Of a stretch of 64,000 nucleotides of DNA, positions 42,712-51,895 are shown in pieces (positions within the stretch are counted from its first letter, which is position 1; the number at the start of each line of letters is the position of its first letter). The stretch covers positions 19,549 to 83,548 of the forward strand of contig JAVVHA010000009.1 in NCBI GenBank assembly GCA_032249735.1, written 5' to 3'. The notes under the pieces are model-generated. The model did not search any database. It worked only from the letters and a program-made list of their open reading frames with translations, and was not told where the DNA came from. This DNA comes from Dehalococcoidia bacterium. GTDB lineage: Bacteria > Chloroflexota > Dehalococcoidia > SM23-28-2 > HRBIN24. Both the position numbers and the translations under genes were made by a program.

Positions 42712-44157
42712 CTAACGGCTGTAGGTAAACCAGACCACGGGCCAGGATATATCGTCCGCTCTGGAGGCCGAACGGGCCGTTACTCCGTCGTAGTAGACAT
42801 CGATGAGGGCCTGCAGCCGAGTATCGTCGAAAACGGTGAGGTTAAGAGGCGCTCCCTCTATTACGAGGGTGGTGCCTGCCGGCAACGTGGGGATGGCCCG
42901 TCGGAGGGCGGCAACGAACAGGACGTTCTCGCGTCCTGCCTCGTGAACCCCAAGCACCAAGTGCACGTTAGCCAAGAGGACGGCCGTGACCACCGCCGCT
43001 GCTATCGCTCCTACCCCCAGCCGCCACCACCATGGTTGGACCCTGGCCGCCAGTCCATGGACGGCCGGAGGCAGCACACCTGCGGCCCATAGCGCCAACG
43101 GGGCCCCCGCTAGGTACATGGTGCGGCCGAAGGCGCCCATGACGAGGGTAGCGTCAGGGGCTAGGGTCAGAATGAACCACGCCAGGGCGACCACCGGCAG
43201 GCTGCGGATGGGGCACCAGCGCAGCGTCGCTACCGCTGCCAGGACAAACAGGGCTGAGCCAATCAACAGCGCCAACTCCGCCAGGCCGGTGAACGGTGGT
43301 CGATAGCACCCTACGGAGGACTCGCAGGCTGGTGCCATTGCCATGCCCAACATGGCGCCGTAGTTGGCCCATATGTGCCAGCCGAGGGTGAAGGCCCCCG
43401 CCTTTTCGTAATGCGCCCGCACCCAGAGGTGGACCCCCACCAACGTCATCGCCAACATGCCAATGGGGAGCCAGGCTGCCATCTCCCGCCGGGATAGTGA
43501 CCTGCCATTGTCCCTTTGCCGGAGCCAGGCCAGAGCCGGGTACACCGCAGCCAGTGGCACCGCGGTGGGGTGCAGGAGAGAGGCCACCAGGAAGAGTCCT
43601 ATGGCCGCCCCGAGCTCCAGCTTGGAGCGACGTTGGACCCAACCCAGCCAGCAGAGCAAGCTCCCGATAGCGGGGAGCGCGGCCACCACCCGGTTAGCCC
43701 CGCTGACCCAAGCGACGGCCATAGCATAGGCAGGATGGAGGGCGAATATGGCCGCTGCGACGTTGGCCTGCCAGGTCAACAGGCCGAGACGGAGCCCTAG
43801 GCGCCGTACTAGTAAGGCCGTGGCGAGATGGAGCGCTATGGCCACTGCATGGTAAGGCACCCCGTGGAGCCCAAACAGTTCATACTGAATCCGGAACCAG
43901 AGGGGCCAAAGGGGCCGGTACCGGTCCAGCTCGGGCAGGGATCCGATCGCTCTGATATCGAATGCGCGACGAGCGTAGGCCCAGAACCCCATGTCCCGCG
44001 CCGAGGCCAGAAACCACCAATCATCGGAGGCAAACCATCCGTTGAGGGCGAGGGCCTGGACACCAACGGCGAAGACACATACTGCTGCCAGGAACCAGGG
44101 GGAACCAGCGAACCTTGGAAAGGCAGAACCCGGAGTCCTCTCGTATCGGGCCATCAT
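42712..44157 (-). CDS. Polytopic membrane protein, putative GT-C-type glycosyltransferase
   Basis: 481 residues with about 11 hydrophobic helices. FASDDWWFLASARD right after the first helix has the acidic DD pair typical of the first outer loop of GT-C enzymes, which use lipid-linked sugars. VAAAIFALHPAYAMAVAWVSG is also common there. The C-terminal 80 residues are soluble (LVIEGAPLNLTVFDD). No close family is recognised and other membrane functions remain possible. It is isolated, with no close partner on its strand. Confidence 0.55.
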   Translation of the reverse strand: MMARYERTPGSAFPRFAGSPWFLAAVCVFAVGVQALALNGWFASDDWWFLASARDMGFWAYARRAFDIRAIGSLPELDRYRPLWPLWFRIQYELFGLHGVPYHAVAIALHLATALLVRRLGLRLGLLTWQANVAAAIFALHPAYAMAVAWVSGANRVVAALPAIGSLLCWLGWVQRRSKLELGAAIGLFLVASLLHPTAVPLAAVYPALAWLRQRDNGRSLSRREMAAWLPIGMLAMTLVGVHLWVRAHYEKAGAFTLGWHIWANYGAMLGMAMAPACESSVGCYRPPFTGLAELALLIGSALFVLAAVATLRWCPIRSLPVVALAWFILTLAPDATLVMGAFGRTMYLAGAPLALWAAGVLPPAVHGLAARVQPWWWRLGVGAIAAAVVTAVLLANVHLVLGVHEAGRENVLFVAALRRAIPTLPAGTTLVIEGAPLNLTVFDDTRLQALIDVYYDGVTARSASRADDISWPVVWFTYSR

Positions 44158-44437
44158 CTCTCAGACGGTGAGACGTTGGCGGAGGCTTCAGCAGACGTCA
44201 CCTGTTCCACAGGGCGCGGGCCGGCGATTCGCTACAATGAGATATTACGATGACGCGGCTGTCGTCGCCAGGGCACCCTCGTGTGGTCAGTTGAGGCTGG
44301 GGGCTGAGCCTCTGTCTGGCGCTTTGGCCATATGCGTTCTCCCTCTGGCCCGTAGGCCCCGCAAACGTCTTGAGGATGACCTCCTATGAGGCCCAAGGTA
44401 ACAGCACGAGGGTTGCCCAGTGCCTTGGTGCCAGCTG

Positions 44438-45189
44438 TTATCCCCCTCTACTCGAGACTTGCTGGCTCCCCAACCATTTGTGCAGCTCCACCGTTACGAT
44501 AATGCTACTAGCCAGGGCGATCCTCTTCGCCCAGGTCCCCAGCCCCACCGGCTCGACCCGAAGGACGAACTGGGCTGGCGGGGAGTGCATGGCCCCTATG
44601 TGCATGGCCAGGGCCACGGCGAACAATAGAAATGGAGCGGAGTAGGGGCTCCGGCGGAAGGCTGAGGTGCGTGGGCGGGGACGCGGCCGCCCGATTTGAG
44701 GAGCACCAGATCGCCAAGCACCAGCTCCTGGCTGTCTACCTCCCACCCTCGGCCCTCACGGATGACCCGTGCTCGGGGCGATACCAGACGCATAAGAGCC
44801 AAAACCGATGGCTCGGCTTGCCACTCCTGTACAAAGCCGATGCTGGCGTTGATGGCCAGGGCAGCGGCGATGACACCGGCATAGATATACTCCTGAAGGA
44901 ATACGGTCACCACCATGGCTAGCAAGAGGATATAGATGCGGGGGCTTTGAAACTAATGTATCAGCACCATCAGCGGGCTGGCGGGAAGAGGTGGCTCGAT
45001 GGGGTTAGGGCCATATACGCGGAGTCGGGCGCTGACCGCGGCTTGGGTGAGCCCTTGAGGTCCTGTCCCTAGGGCGCTCTCCAGGGTGGCCCTGTCCAGA
45101 GCGTGCCATAAGCGCCCCGTGGGCGCCCGTTGGCCACTGTCCCGAGCTCTGCGCCCTATACCCGGTGTGCGCCGCACAAATATCACCAC
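44438..45189 (-). pseudogene. Broken P-type cation-transporting ATPase
   Basis: Pieces of a Ca/Na-type P2 ATPase in order: LWHALDRATLESALGTGPQG and RLRVYGPNPI (N-terminal domain), an in-frame TAG after VLIH (44944-44946), then FQSPRIYILLLAMVV and NASIGFVQEWQAEPS (first helices) and DSQELVLGDLVLLKSGGRVP (actuator). After that the sequence jumps in another frame to FLLFAVALAMHIG and VTVELHKWLGSQ, the last membrane helices. The phosphorylation and nucleotide-binding domains (DKTGT and beyond) are missing. A nonsense change plus a large internal deletion make it non-functional. Confidence 0.8.
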
Positions 45190-45436
45190 CGCTTCGAGTC
45201 CCCCTTTATGTCCATGGTATCAGCCTAGAGGTCGCGGCCAGGTCTGGTTCCGTTAGGAGTGGTGCGCGCGCAGCGCCCACCCTGCCCCTAGCGGCCATCA
45301 TCAACGCCTCTATGCACGTAGTGGGCAGGGGCCACATGGAAAGTGGCCGTTATTCGCCCGACAATGTGTCGACACCCTACGGGCTGCGGTTTTATATGCC
45401 TCAGGGGCCTAAAGAGGAGCAAACCGGATCTGGGTT

Positions 45437-45512
45437 CTGGCAGGGGCGGAGGGATTCGAACCCCCGACCTCCGGTTTTGGAGACCGGTGCTCTGCCACTG
45501 AGCTACGCCCCT
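45437..45512 (-). tRNA. tRNA-Trp (CCA anticodon)
   Basis: Minus strand, 76 bases with encoded CCA. The acceptor stem AGGGGCG/CGCCCCT, D arm GCTC-GAGC, anticodon stem CCGGT/ACCGG with loop CTCCAAA, and T arm with GGTTCGAATCC all fold. The loop gives anticodon CCA, so tryptophan. It faces away from the tRNA-tuf cluster that follows. Confidence 0.93.
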
Positions 45513-45533
45513 GCAGGGCCAGCCCGCCTTCTA

Positions 45534-45561
45534 GTTTTATGCGTCGCTGTCCTCTTGTCCA
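45534..45561 (-). promoter_or_regulatory. Promoter-like element of tRNA-Trp
   Basis: Minus strand TGGACA (45556-45561), 16-base spacer, TAAAAC (45534-45539). Transcription would begin about 15 bases before the tRNA. The match is moderate. Confidence 0.4.
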
Positions 45562-45616
45562 GAGGGAGTAGCTACGCTCCCTACCTGGGTTCGCCCCGGG
45601 CCCAGGATAAGGTTCC

Positions 45617-45645
45617 TTGACGCTCCGTGCACCTAGCACTATACT
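45617..45645 (+). promoter_or_regulatory. Sigma-70-type promoter of the tRNA-Thr/Tyr/Thr-tuf cluster
   Basis: TTGACG (45617-45622), 17-base spacer, TATACT (45640-45645), about 47 bases before the first tRNA. It probably drives the tRNAs and tuf together. Confidence 0.65.
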
Positions 45646-45692
45646 TAGCCGTGGCGCTGCTCCTTGAGCGGCGACGGCCTGATGCCAGCGGG

Positions 45693-45768
45693 GCCGAAGT
45701 GGCGCAACGGGTAGCGCGGGCGACTTGTAATCGCCAGGTTGCGGGTTCGAGTCCCGCCTTCGGCTCCA
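45693..45768 (+). tRNA. tRNA-Thr (TGT anticodon)
   Basis: 76 bases with encoded CCA. Acceptor GCCGAAG/CTTCGGC, anticodon stem GGCGA/TCGCC with loop CTTGTAA giving anticodon TGT (reads ACA), T arm GCGGGTTCGAGTCCCGC. First of three plus-strand tRNAs before tuf. Confidence 0.93.
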
Positions 45769-45785
45769 GAAGCCATCAGGAGAGC

Positions 45786-45875
45786 GGCGGGGTGGCGGAG
45801 CGGCCAAACGCACCTGGCTGTAAACCAGGCGCCCTGAGATGGGCTACGCAGGTTCGAATCCTGCCCCCGCCACCA
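45786..45875 (+). tRNA. tRNA-Tyr (GTA anticodon)
   Basis: 90 bases with encoded CCA and the long variable arm of tyrosine tRNAs (CGCCCTGAGATGGGCTACG region). Acceptor GGCGGGG/CCCCGCC, anticodon stem CCTGG/CCAGG with loop CTGTAAA, anticodon GTA. Confidence 0.94.
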
Positions 45876-45884
45876 AAGGTGAGG

Positions 45885-45959
45885 GCCCACATAGCTCAGT
45901 GGTAGAGCACGCCCTTGGTAAGGGCGAGGTCGCCGGTTCGAATCCGGCTGTGGGCTCCA
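45885..45959 (+). tRNA. tRNA-Thr (GGT anticodon)
   Basis: 75 bases with encoded CCA. Acceptor GCCCACA/TGTGGGC, anticodon stem CGCCC/GGGCG with loop TTGGTAA, anticodon GGT (reads ACC, ACU). The order Thr-Tyr-Thr-tuf parallels the E. coli thrU-tyrU-glyT-thrT-tufB group, without the glycine tRNA. Confidence 0.93.
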
Positions 45960-46011
45960 GAGGTTGTTGGACTTGGCAGGGATGACCAAATATAGGTAGG
46001 AGGAACGCGAC

Positions 46012-47214
<1,203 letters not shown>

Positions 47215-47218
47215 AGCC

Positions 47219-47386
47219 GTGGCCAAGAAGAAGGGGGACCGCATAATCATCCACCTGGCCTGCACGGGTTGCCGGCGGCGGAACTATACCACCACCAAGA
47301 ACCGCCGCAACGACCCTGATCGGCTGGAGCTGCGCAAGTATTGCCCCCAATGCCGCCGCCACCTCCCCCACCGGGAGGTGCGGTGA
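47219..47386 (+). CDS. rpmG: 50S ribosomal protein L33
   Basis: 55 residues from GTG 47219, two codons after the tuf stop. [19 protein letters not shown] and [19 protein letters not shown] carry the two CxxC zinc pairs of L33. A longer open frame upstream lies inside tuf and is not used. L33 is a small large-subunit protein, and rpmG before secE is a common bacterial order. Confidence 0.92.
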   Translation: MAKKKGDRIIIHLACTGCRRRNYTTTKNRRNDPDRLELRKYCPQCRRHLPHREVR

Positions 47387-47415
47387 GGTAGAATGGGCAT
47401 TAGGGGGAGGAAGGC

Positions 47416-47709
47416 ATGAACAGGGCCCTGCGTCGGCACCCCGTGATAATGGAACCCAAGGCCAAGGGGCGGCCCCCTCGCTTGCCCGCCAAGGCCCCCG
47501 TCCGGCCCCGGCGCAAAGGCTTCATGCGCCTGGTGCCCGCCTTGGCGTTGGAGGTGGTCACGGAGCTGAGGAAGGTCACTTGGCCCTCCCGCCGCGATGC
47601 CGCTTATCTGGCCATGGTGGTCATCGTCGTCTCCGTGGTGGTGGGAGCTGTCCTGGGTGGCATAGACTACCTCTTCGCGTGGCTCATCGATAAGCTCATC
47701 ATCCGCTAG
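47416..47709 (+). CDS. secE: Preprotein translocase subunit SecE
   Basis: 97 residues: a basic N-terminal tail of about 45 residues, then VVTELRKVTWPSRRDAAYLA, the SecE amphipathic-helix signature, and one membrane helix (MVVIVVSVVVGAVLGGIDYLFAWLI). It forms the SecYEG channel. The long Pro/Arg-rich tail is more than the minimal SecE needs. It starts behind GGGGGAGGAAGGC and is two bases before nusG. Confidence 0.93.
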   Translation: MNRALRRHPVIMEPKAKGRPPRLPAKAPVRPRRKGFMRLVPALALEVVTELRKVTWPSRRDAAYLAMVVIVVSVVVGAVLGGIDYLFAWLIDKLIIR

Positions 47710-47711
47710 CC

Positions 47712-48374
47712 ATGGTGCGGCGCAAGAAGGAAGCCCTAGAGCAAGCGCCACCTGAGGAAAGTCAGCCCAGCGATCTGCTGGAAGGGCTGACGGACGAGGA
47801 GATATTCCGGCCCGACCGTCGCTGGTACGTGGTCCACACCTACTCGGGGTATGAGGAGAAGGTGAAGGCCAATCTGGAGCAGCGGATCCGCTCTCTGGAT
47901 GTGGGCGATCTTATCTTCCACGTCCTCCTCCCTCAGGTAGAGGAGATCGAGATAAGAGAGGGACAGAGGCGGCGGGTGCGGCGCAAGCTCTTCCCGGGAT
48001 ACCTCCTTATTCAGGCCATAGATATGAGCCATCCCCAAATGACACCGGAGCAGAGGGAGAGGGCCAACCGGGCGTGGTACGTTATCCGCAACACGCCGGG
48101 GGTGACGGGGTTCGTAGGGTCCCGGGCCCAGCCCGTGCCCCTGGCCGAGGAGGAGCTGCATAACATCGTCCGCCAGATGCGCTCCCAAGAGCCGCGGGTG
48201 CGCGTCAGTTACCAGCCTGGGGAGTCGGTGCGCATCACCGAGGGCCCCTTTCAGGACTTCATCGGCACCGTGGAGGAGATCAACCTGGAGAAGGGGAAGG
48301 TGCGGGTGCTGGTCTCCTTCTTCGGGCGGGACACGCCCGTGGAGCTGGACTTCACCCAGGTGGAGCGCCTGTAG
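47712..48374 (+). CDS. nusG: Transcription termination/antitermination factor NusG
   Basis: 220 residues. RRWYVVHTYSGYEEKVKANL is the NGN domain start, and VRRKLFPGYLLIQ and VIRNTPGVTGFVG are further NGN signatures. VRITEGPFQDFIGTVEEIN with VRVLVSFFGRDTPVELDF form the KOW domain. It binds RNA polymerase and slows or stabilises elongation. In most genomes rplK follows directly; here a foreign-looking fragment intervenes. Confidence 0.96.
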   Translation: MVRRKKEALEQAPPEESQPSDLLEGLTDEEIFRPDRRWYVVHTYSGYEEKVKANLEQRIRSLDVGDLIFHVLLPQVEEIEIREGQRRRVRRKLFPGYLLIQAIDMSHPQMTPEQRERANRAWYVIRNTPGVTGFVGSRAQPVPLAEEELHNIVRQMRSQEPRVRVSYQPGESVRITEGPFQDFIGTVEEINLEKGKVRVLVSFFGRDTPVELDFTQVERL

Positions 48375-48380
48375 CGCGTC

Positions 48381-48980
48381 GTGCGGAAAAGCACCGCGGC
48401 CCCATCCTTGTCCCACATCAACTTCACTCGCATCAAACAACACTGCCATACCCACAATGCTGCCGCGATGGTGGTGGTGAGCGTGGGCTTCCAGCCAGCA
48501 GTCATCAGGGATGCTGAACCGGAGGGGGCTGGCCTTCTCACTGCCGATACCCTGTGCCAACTGCTGACATTACATCAGCGGCTTCCGCTGCCGTTGCTGA
48601 ACCTTGCACACGTCTTCGCAGCCAAAGGGTTGATAAGCTTGGAGCGCTTCTCACAGCTGACAGATGTAGAGGCCCGGCTGCAGCAGTGGTGGCGCAGAGT
48701 TAATCTCGTATTGGCCAATCTTGACCACGACTGGCGCAGCCTCCCCGAGATTAAAGGTATGCTCGAAGTGATCTGCCAACAGCAGCGAACAACGCCGTAT
48801 AGCACGGAGGAGCTTGCAGGAATCCTCCGCTGGCTCTCTTCTTGGCCTGTGCAGGCTATAGAGGAGTGTAACGACGAATATCGGGCCCTATATACGCCTC
48901 ACGATGCGTGGCAGCGCGTTATCGCCCTATTTCGCATCGCTGGGGAAGCGGTTCCTGAGCCTCAGGGGCTTGCCCATTAG
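48381..48980 (+). CDS. Restriction-endonuclease-like fragment (C-terminal part) inserted between nusG and rplK
   Basis: 199 residues from GTG 48381. It starts RKSTAAPSLSHINFTRIKQH, then VVVSVGFQPAVIRDAE and GAGLLTADTLCQLL, a layout I know from the end of PD-(D/E)xK restriction endonucleases, in which the xKS at the start would be the catalytic lysine of (D/E)xK. The preceding strands with the Asp and Glu are absent, so the frame looks truncated at the left junction. Codon use is less GC-rich than its neighbours. No methylase is seen. Function as an active enzyme is unlikely. Confidence 0.5.
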   Translation: MRKSTAAPSLSHINFTRIKQHCHTHNAAAMVVVSVGFQPAVIRDAEPEGAGLLTADTLCQLLTLHQRLPLPLLNLAHVFAAKGLISLERFSQLTDVEARLQQWWRRVNLVLANLDHDWRSLPEIKGMLEVICQQQRTTPYSTEELAGILRWLSSWPVQAIEECNDEYRALYTPHDAWQRVIALFRIAGEAVPEPQGLAH

Positions 48981-49022
48981 AGTCTTCGCGTATAAGGTGC
49001 TGTTTGGTCGAGGTGTGAGGTC

Positions 49023-49448
49023 ATGGCCAAGAAGGTGCGGGCGGTAGTCAAGCTGCAGCTGGAGGCGGGCAAGGCCACCCCAGCCCCGCCGGTAGGGCCC
49101 GCTTTGGGCCAGCACGGCGTCAACATCATGGCCTTCGTCAAGGAATACAATGAGCGCACTGCCTCCATGGCTGGCAGCATCGTCCCCGTGGAGGTCACCA
49201 TATACGATGACCGCTCCTTCACCATGGTCCTCAAGACCCCTCCCGTGTCCGACCTCATCAAAAAGGAGCTGGGCCTGGAAAGGGGCTCCCCTAACCCCAA
49301 ACGGGAGAAGATGGGCAAGCTTACCCGTGAGCAAGTGCGGCGCATAGCGGAGATAAAGATGAAAGACCTCAACACCGATGATCTGGAGGCGGCCATGCGC
49401 ATGGTGGAGGGCACCGCCCGCTCCATGGGCGTGACCATCGAAGGCTAG
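49023..49448 (+). CDS. rplK: 50S ribosomal protein L11
   Basis: 141 residues. [19 protein letters not shown] and [18 protein letters not shown] are the N-terminal L11 motifs, and [20 protein letters not shown] with [15 protein letters not shown] the C-terminal RNA-binding domain. It binds the GTPase-associated centre of 23S rRNA. It starts behind CGAGGTGTGAGGTC, 42 bases after the insert. Confidence 0.97.
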   Translation: MAKKVRAVVKLQLEAGKATPAPPVGPALGQHGVNIMAFVKEYNERTASMAGSIVPVEVTIYDDRSFTMVLKTPPVSDLIKKELGLERGSPNPKREKMGKLTREQVRRIAEIKMKDLNTDDLEAAMRMVEGTARSMGVTIEG

Positions 49449-49460
49449 GGGGGTGAGGGG

Positions 49461-50183
49461 ATGGGCAAGAGGGGCAAGAAGTACCTGGAGGCCAGAGCCA
49501 AGGTGGACCGCACCCGCACCTATACCCCGCAGGAGGCCATCGAACTCCTGAAGCAGATCTCTTATGCCCGGTTCGACGAGACGGTAGAGCTGCATGTGCG
49601 CACCAACCTCGACCCCCGTCACGCCGATCAGCAGCTGCGAGGCACCGTGGTCCTCCCCCATGGCCTGGGCAAGGCTGTGCGGGTGCTGGTCTTCGCCGAG
49701 GGGGAGGCGGCGCGCATCGCCCAGGAGGCAGGAGCCGATTACGTGGGCAGCGATGACCTCATCAAGAGGATCGAGGAGGGGTGGCTGGACTTCGATGTGG
49801 CCTTGGCCACCCGCGAGGTGATGAGCAAGGTGAGCCGCCTGGGGCGTATCTTGGGCCCTCGGGGCCTCATGCCCAACCCCAGGGCGGGCACGGTGGTGGA
49901 CGCAGCAGACCTGGCCCGTACTATCGCTGCTGCGAAGCAGGGGCGGGTGGAGTTCCGCTTGGACCGCACGGCCCTTGTCCATGCCCCCATTGGCAAGCTG
50001 AGCTTCCCCACCCAGGCCCTTCTGGAGAACTTGGCGGCCCTGGTGGATGCTATCCTCAAGGCGCGCCCGCCGGGGGCCAAGGGGCAGTTCATCAGGGCTA
50101 TGACCCTGGCGAGCACCATGAGCCCAGGAGTTAAGCTGGACCTGCAGGCCACCCTTTCCCTTCCTCAGCTGGTGACCGTATAA
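49461..50183 (+). CDS. rplA: 50S ribosomal protein L1
   Basis: 240 residues. [20 protein letters not shown] is an L1 signature, [19 protein letters not shown] the strongly conserved RNA-binding loop, and [18 protein letters not shown] the end part. It forms the L1 stalk of the ribosome. In many bacteria it represses its own mRNA. The gene begins twelve bases after rplK. Confidence 0.97.
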   Translation: MGKRGKKYLEARAKVDRTRTYTPQEAIELLKQISYARFDETVELHVRTNLDPRHADQQLRGTVVLPHGLGKAVRVLVFAEGEAARIAQEAGADYVGSDDLIKRIEEGWLDFDVALATREVMSKVSRLGRILGPRGLMPNPRAGTVVDAADLARTIAAAKQGRVEFRLDRTALVHAPIGKLSFPTQALLENLAALVDAILKARPPGAKGQFIRAMTLASTMSPGVKLDLQATLSLPQLVTV

Positions 50184-50189
50184 TTGGAG

Positions 50190-50265
50190 ATTGAGCCGAA
50201 GACAGCGGGTGCTCCAGGAGCATAATCTCCGCTGGTGGCGGGGGCCCGCCGAGGCGTATGGTGAA
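50190..50265 (+). ncRNA. L10 leader (ribosomal protein L10-binding mRNA element)
   Basis: The gap between rplA and rplJ contains GAGCCGAAGACAGCGGGTG followed by CATAATCTCCGC and CGCCGAGGCG, the features of the L10 leader kink-turn structure, to which L10 (with L12) binds. It lies just upstream of a Rho-independent terminator, so excess L10 is expected to shut down rplJ and rplL. The exact limits are approximate. Confidence 0.72.
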
Positions 50266-50287
50266 GGTCGCCTTCCTATATGGCCCT

Positions 50288-50324
50288 GGCGCCCCGTGCC
50301 GGTGAGTGGGGCGCCCTCTTTTTT
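50288..50324 (+). terminator. Rho-independent attenuator before rplJ
   Basis: GGCGCCCC (50288-50295) and GGGGCGCC (50308-50315) form an 8-bp stem around a 12-base loop, followed by CTCTTTTTT. It is placed between the L10 leader and rplJ, so it works as a conditional terminator rather than an operon end. Confidence 0.85.
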
Positions 50325-50335
50325 GGGAGGCAAAT

Positions 50336-50905
50336 ATGCCTAGGCCGGAGAAGGTACACCAGGTGGCAGAGCTACGGGAGAAGTTGGCCCGGGCCACCCT
50401 GGCTGTGAGCACGACCTTCAGCGGCGTCACCGTGGCTGAGATCAATGCCCTGCGCCGCCGTATGCGTAAGTCTGGGCTGGAATACCGGGTGGTCAAGAAC
50501 ACCCTGCTGCGTCTGGCTGCCCAGGAGGCCGGGCGCCCCCACCTTATGCAGGTGGTGGCCGGGCCTACCGCCATCATCTTCGCCTATCACCCGGACCCTG
50601 TAGAAGCGGCCAAGGCCTTGGACGAGTGCCTGAAGGGGGCCCCCGGTGGCCTAGTGGTACGGGGCGCCATCATGGATGGCACCCTCCTCAGTCCTGAGGA
50701 CCTCACTGAACTGGTCAAGCTGCCGCCGCGGCCCCAGCTCCTGGCTGAGCTGCTGGGTCACTTCCAAGGCCCCATGGCTACCTTGTTAGCCCTCTTGGAT
50801 TCCCCCTTCCAGGAGCTTCTGGGGCTATTGGAATCCCTAGCGGGGGAGCTGGTGAACCTAGTGGAGGCCCGCATACGCCAGTTGGAGGAAGAAACGGCAT
50901 CTTAA
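50336..50905 (+). CDS. rplJ: 50S ribosomal protein L10
   Basis: 189 residues from ATG 50336 behind [31 protein letters not shown] is the N-terminal helix, and [20 protein letters not shown] is the rRNA-binding motif. The C-terminal helix binds L7/L12 dimers. It forms the base of the ribosomal stalk and probably binds the leader upstream to control itself. An in-frame extension to 50306 crosses the terminator and is not used. Confidence 0.95.
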   Translation: MPRPEKVHQVAELREKLARATLAVSTTFSGVTVAEINALRRRMRKSGLEYRVVKNTLLRLAAQEAGRPHLMQVVAGPTAIIFAYHPDPVEAAKALDECLKGAPGGLVVRGAIMDGTLLSPEDLTELVKLPPRPQLLAELLGHFQGPMATLLALLDSPFQELLGLLESLAGELVNLVEARIRQLEEETAS

Positions 50906-50918
50906 AGGAGGTGGAGGC

Positions 50919-51338
50919 ATGACCGCTACTGGCTCGGAGCGCGTAGACCAAGTCCTGGAGCTCATCAAGCAGATGAACCTGCTGGAGCTGCGGGACCTGA
51001 GCAAGCGCCTGCAGGAGGAGTTCGGCATCACCCCTGCGGCGCCTGTGGCCGTGGCAGCCCCCGTGGGGGTGGCGGCCGCTCCTGCCGGCCCTGCTCCTGA
51101 GGCCGCGCCTGCAGTGGAGGAGAAGACGGAGTGGACGGTGGTCCTAAAGGAGATCGGGGCCAACAAGATCAACGTCATCAAGGCCGTGCGGGAGGTGGTG
51201 CCTGGCCTGGGGCTGAAGGAGGCCAAGGACTTGGTGGAGAACGCCCCCACCAACATCAAGGAGGGGGTCTCCAAGGAGGAGGCGGAGGCCATCGCTGCCA
51301 AGCTGCGAGAGGCGGGGGCCACCGTAGAGATCAAGTAG
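50919..51338 (+). CDS. rplL: 50S ribosomal protein L7/L12
   Basis: 139 residues. The N-terminal dimerisation helices ([20 protein letters not shown]) are joined by an Ala/Pro/Val-rich hinge to the C-terminal domain [20 protein letters not shown], with [16 protein letters not shown] and [13 protein letters not shown]. It recruits elongation factors. The site AAAGGAGGTGGAGGC is ideal, matching the high expression expected. It is the last gene of this ribosomal group; rpoBC, often next, is not in the window. Confidence 0.97.
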   Translation: MTATGSERVDQVLELIKQMNLLELRDLSKRLQEEFGITPAAPVAVAAPVGVAAAPAGPAPEAAPAVEEKTEWTVVLKEIGANKINVIKAVREVVPGLGLKEAKDLVENAPTNIKEGVSKEEAEAIAAKLREAGATVEIK

Positions 51339-51358
51339 CCGGCCTGTGCTGTAAGCAC

Positions 51359-51364
51359 TATACT
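51359..51364 (+). promoter_or_regulatory. -10 element close to the start of the LysM gene
   Basis: TATACT, in the same GCACTATACTT context as the tRNA cluster promoter at 45640. Only seven bases separate it from GTG 51372, so the message may be leaderless. The -35 region is poor. Confidence 0.42.
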
Positions 51365-51371
51365 TTGGGGC

Positions 51372-51893
51372 GTGGTATGTCACTACTGCGGGCGGCCCGC
51401 CCGCGGCCGGTGTTTGCACTGCGGCCGCCCATACTGCCAGGATCACGGGGGGCACGGGCGGCCTCTCTGCCTCTCCTGCCAGGATCCTGGCCAAGGGCTG
51501 CCGCCGCGGGCCGTATACAGGGGATCGCTGCTGGCCCTGTTGACGGCCGTGGCTATCGCCCTATGGCTTCTGGTGAGTCCCCCTCCCCTTCCCCGAGGGG
51601 AGGGGATGACCACATCCCCTCAGGAGACAGGCCAGGCCATCACAGTGCCGCCCCTCACGCCCATCTCTGAGCCTACCCCAGCACCTCCCCCTTCCCCATC
51701 CCCAAGCCCCACCCCGTCCTTCATGGAGTACGAGGTGCAAGAGGGTGATACGCTCGTAGAGATCGCCCGTCGCTTCCTTCCTGAGGGGGCTGAACTCTTG
51801 AAGTTCATGGAGCGCATCGCCGAGCTCAATGGACTTCGGGAACCGTATCCTATCACGCCCGGACAAAAGCTCCGAATCCCCCGAGGGCAGTGA
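51372..51893 (+). CDS. Zinc-finger membrane protein with C-terminal LysM domain
   Basis: 173 residues. Residues 1-38 hold [20 protein letters not shown] and CLSC, a B-box-like double zinc site. A single membrane helix follows ([17 protein letters not shown], about 50-67), then a Pro/Thr linker, then a LysM domain ([16 protein letters not shown] and [13 protein letters not shown]) for peptidoglycan. A protein with zinc finger inside and LysM outside would connect wall and cytoplasm. The start is GTG, with no ribosome-binding site and a -10 element just before it. Confidence 0.68.
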   Translation: MVCHYCGRPARGRCLHCGRPYCQDHGGHGRPLCLSCQDPGQGLPPRAVYRGSLLALLTAVAIALWLLVSPPPLPRGEGMTTSPQETGQAITVPPLTPISEPTPAPPPSPSPSPTPSFMEYEVQEGDTLVEIARRFLPEGAELLKFMERIAELNGLREPYPITPGQKLRIPRGQ

Positions 51894-51895
51894 GC

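Noticed and set aside
50306..50335. An N-terminal extension of rplJ.
   Set aside because: It would translate the attenuator stem and U-run; ATG 50336 with GGGAGG in front gives the normal L10 start.
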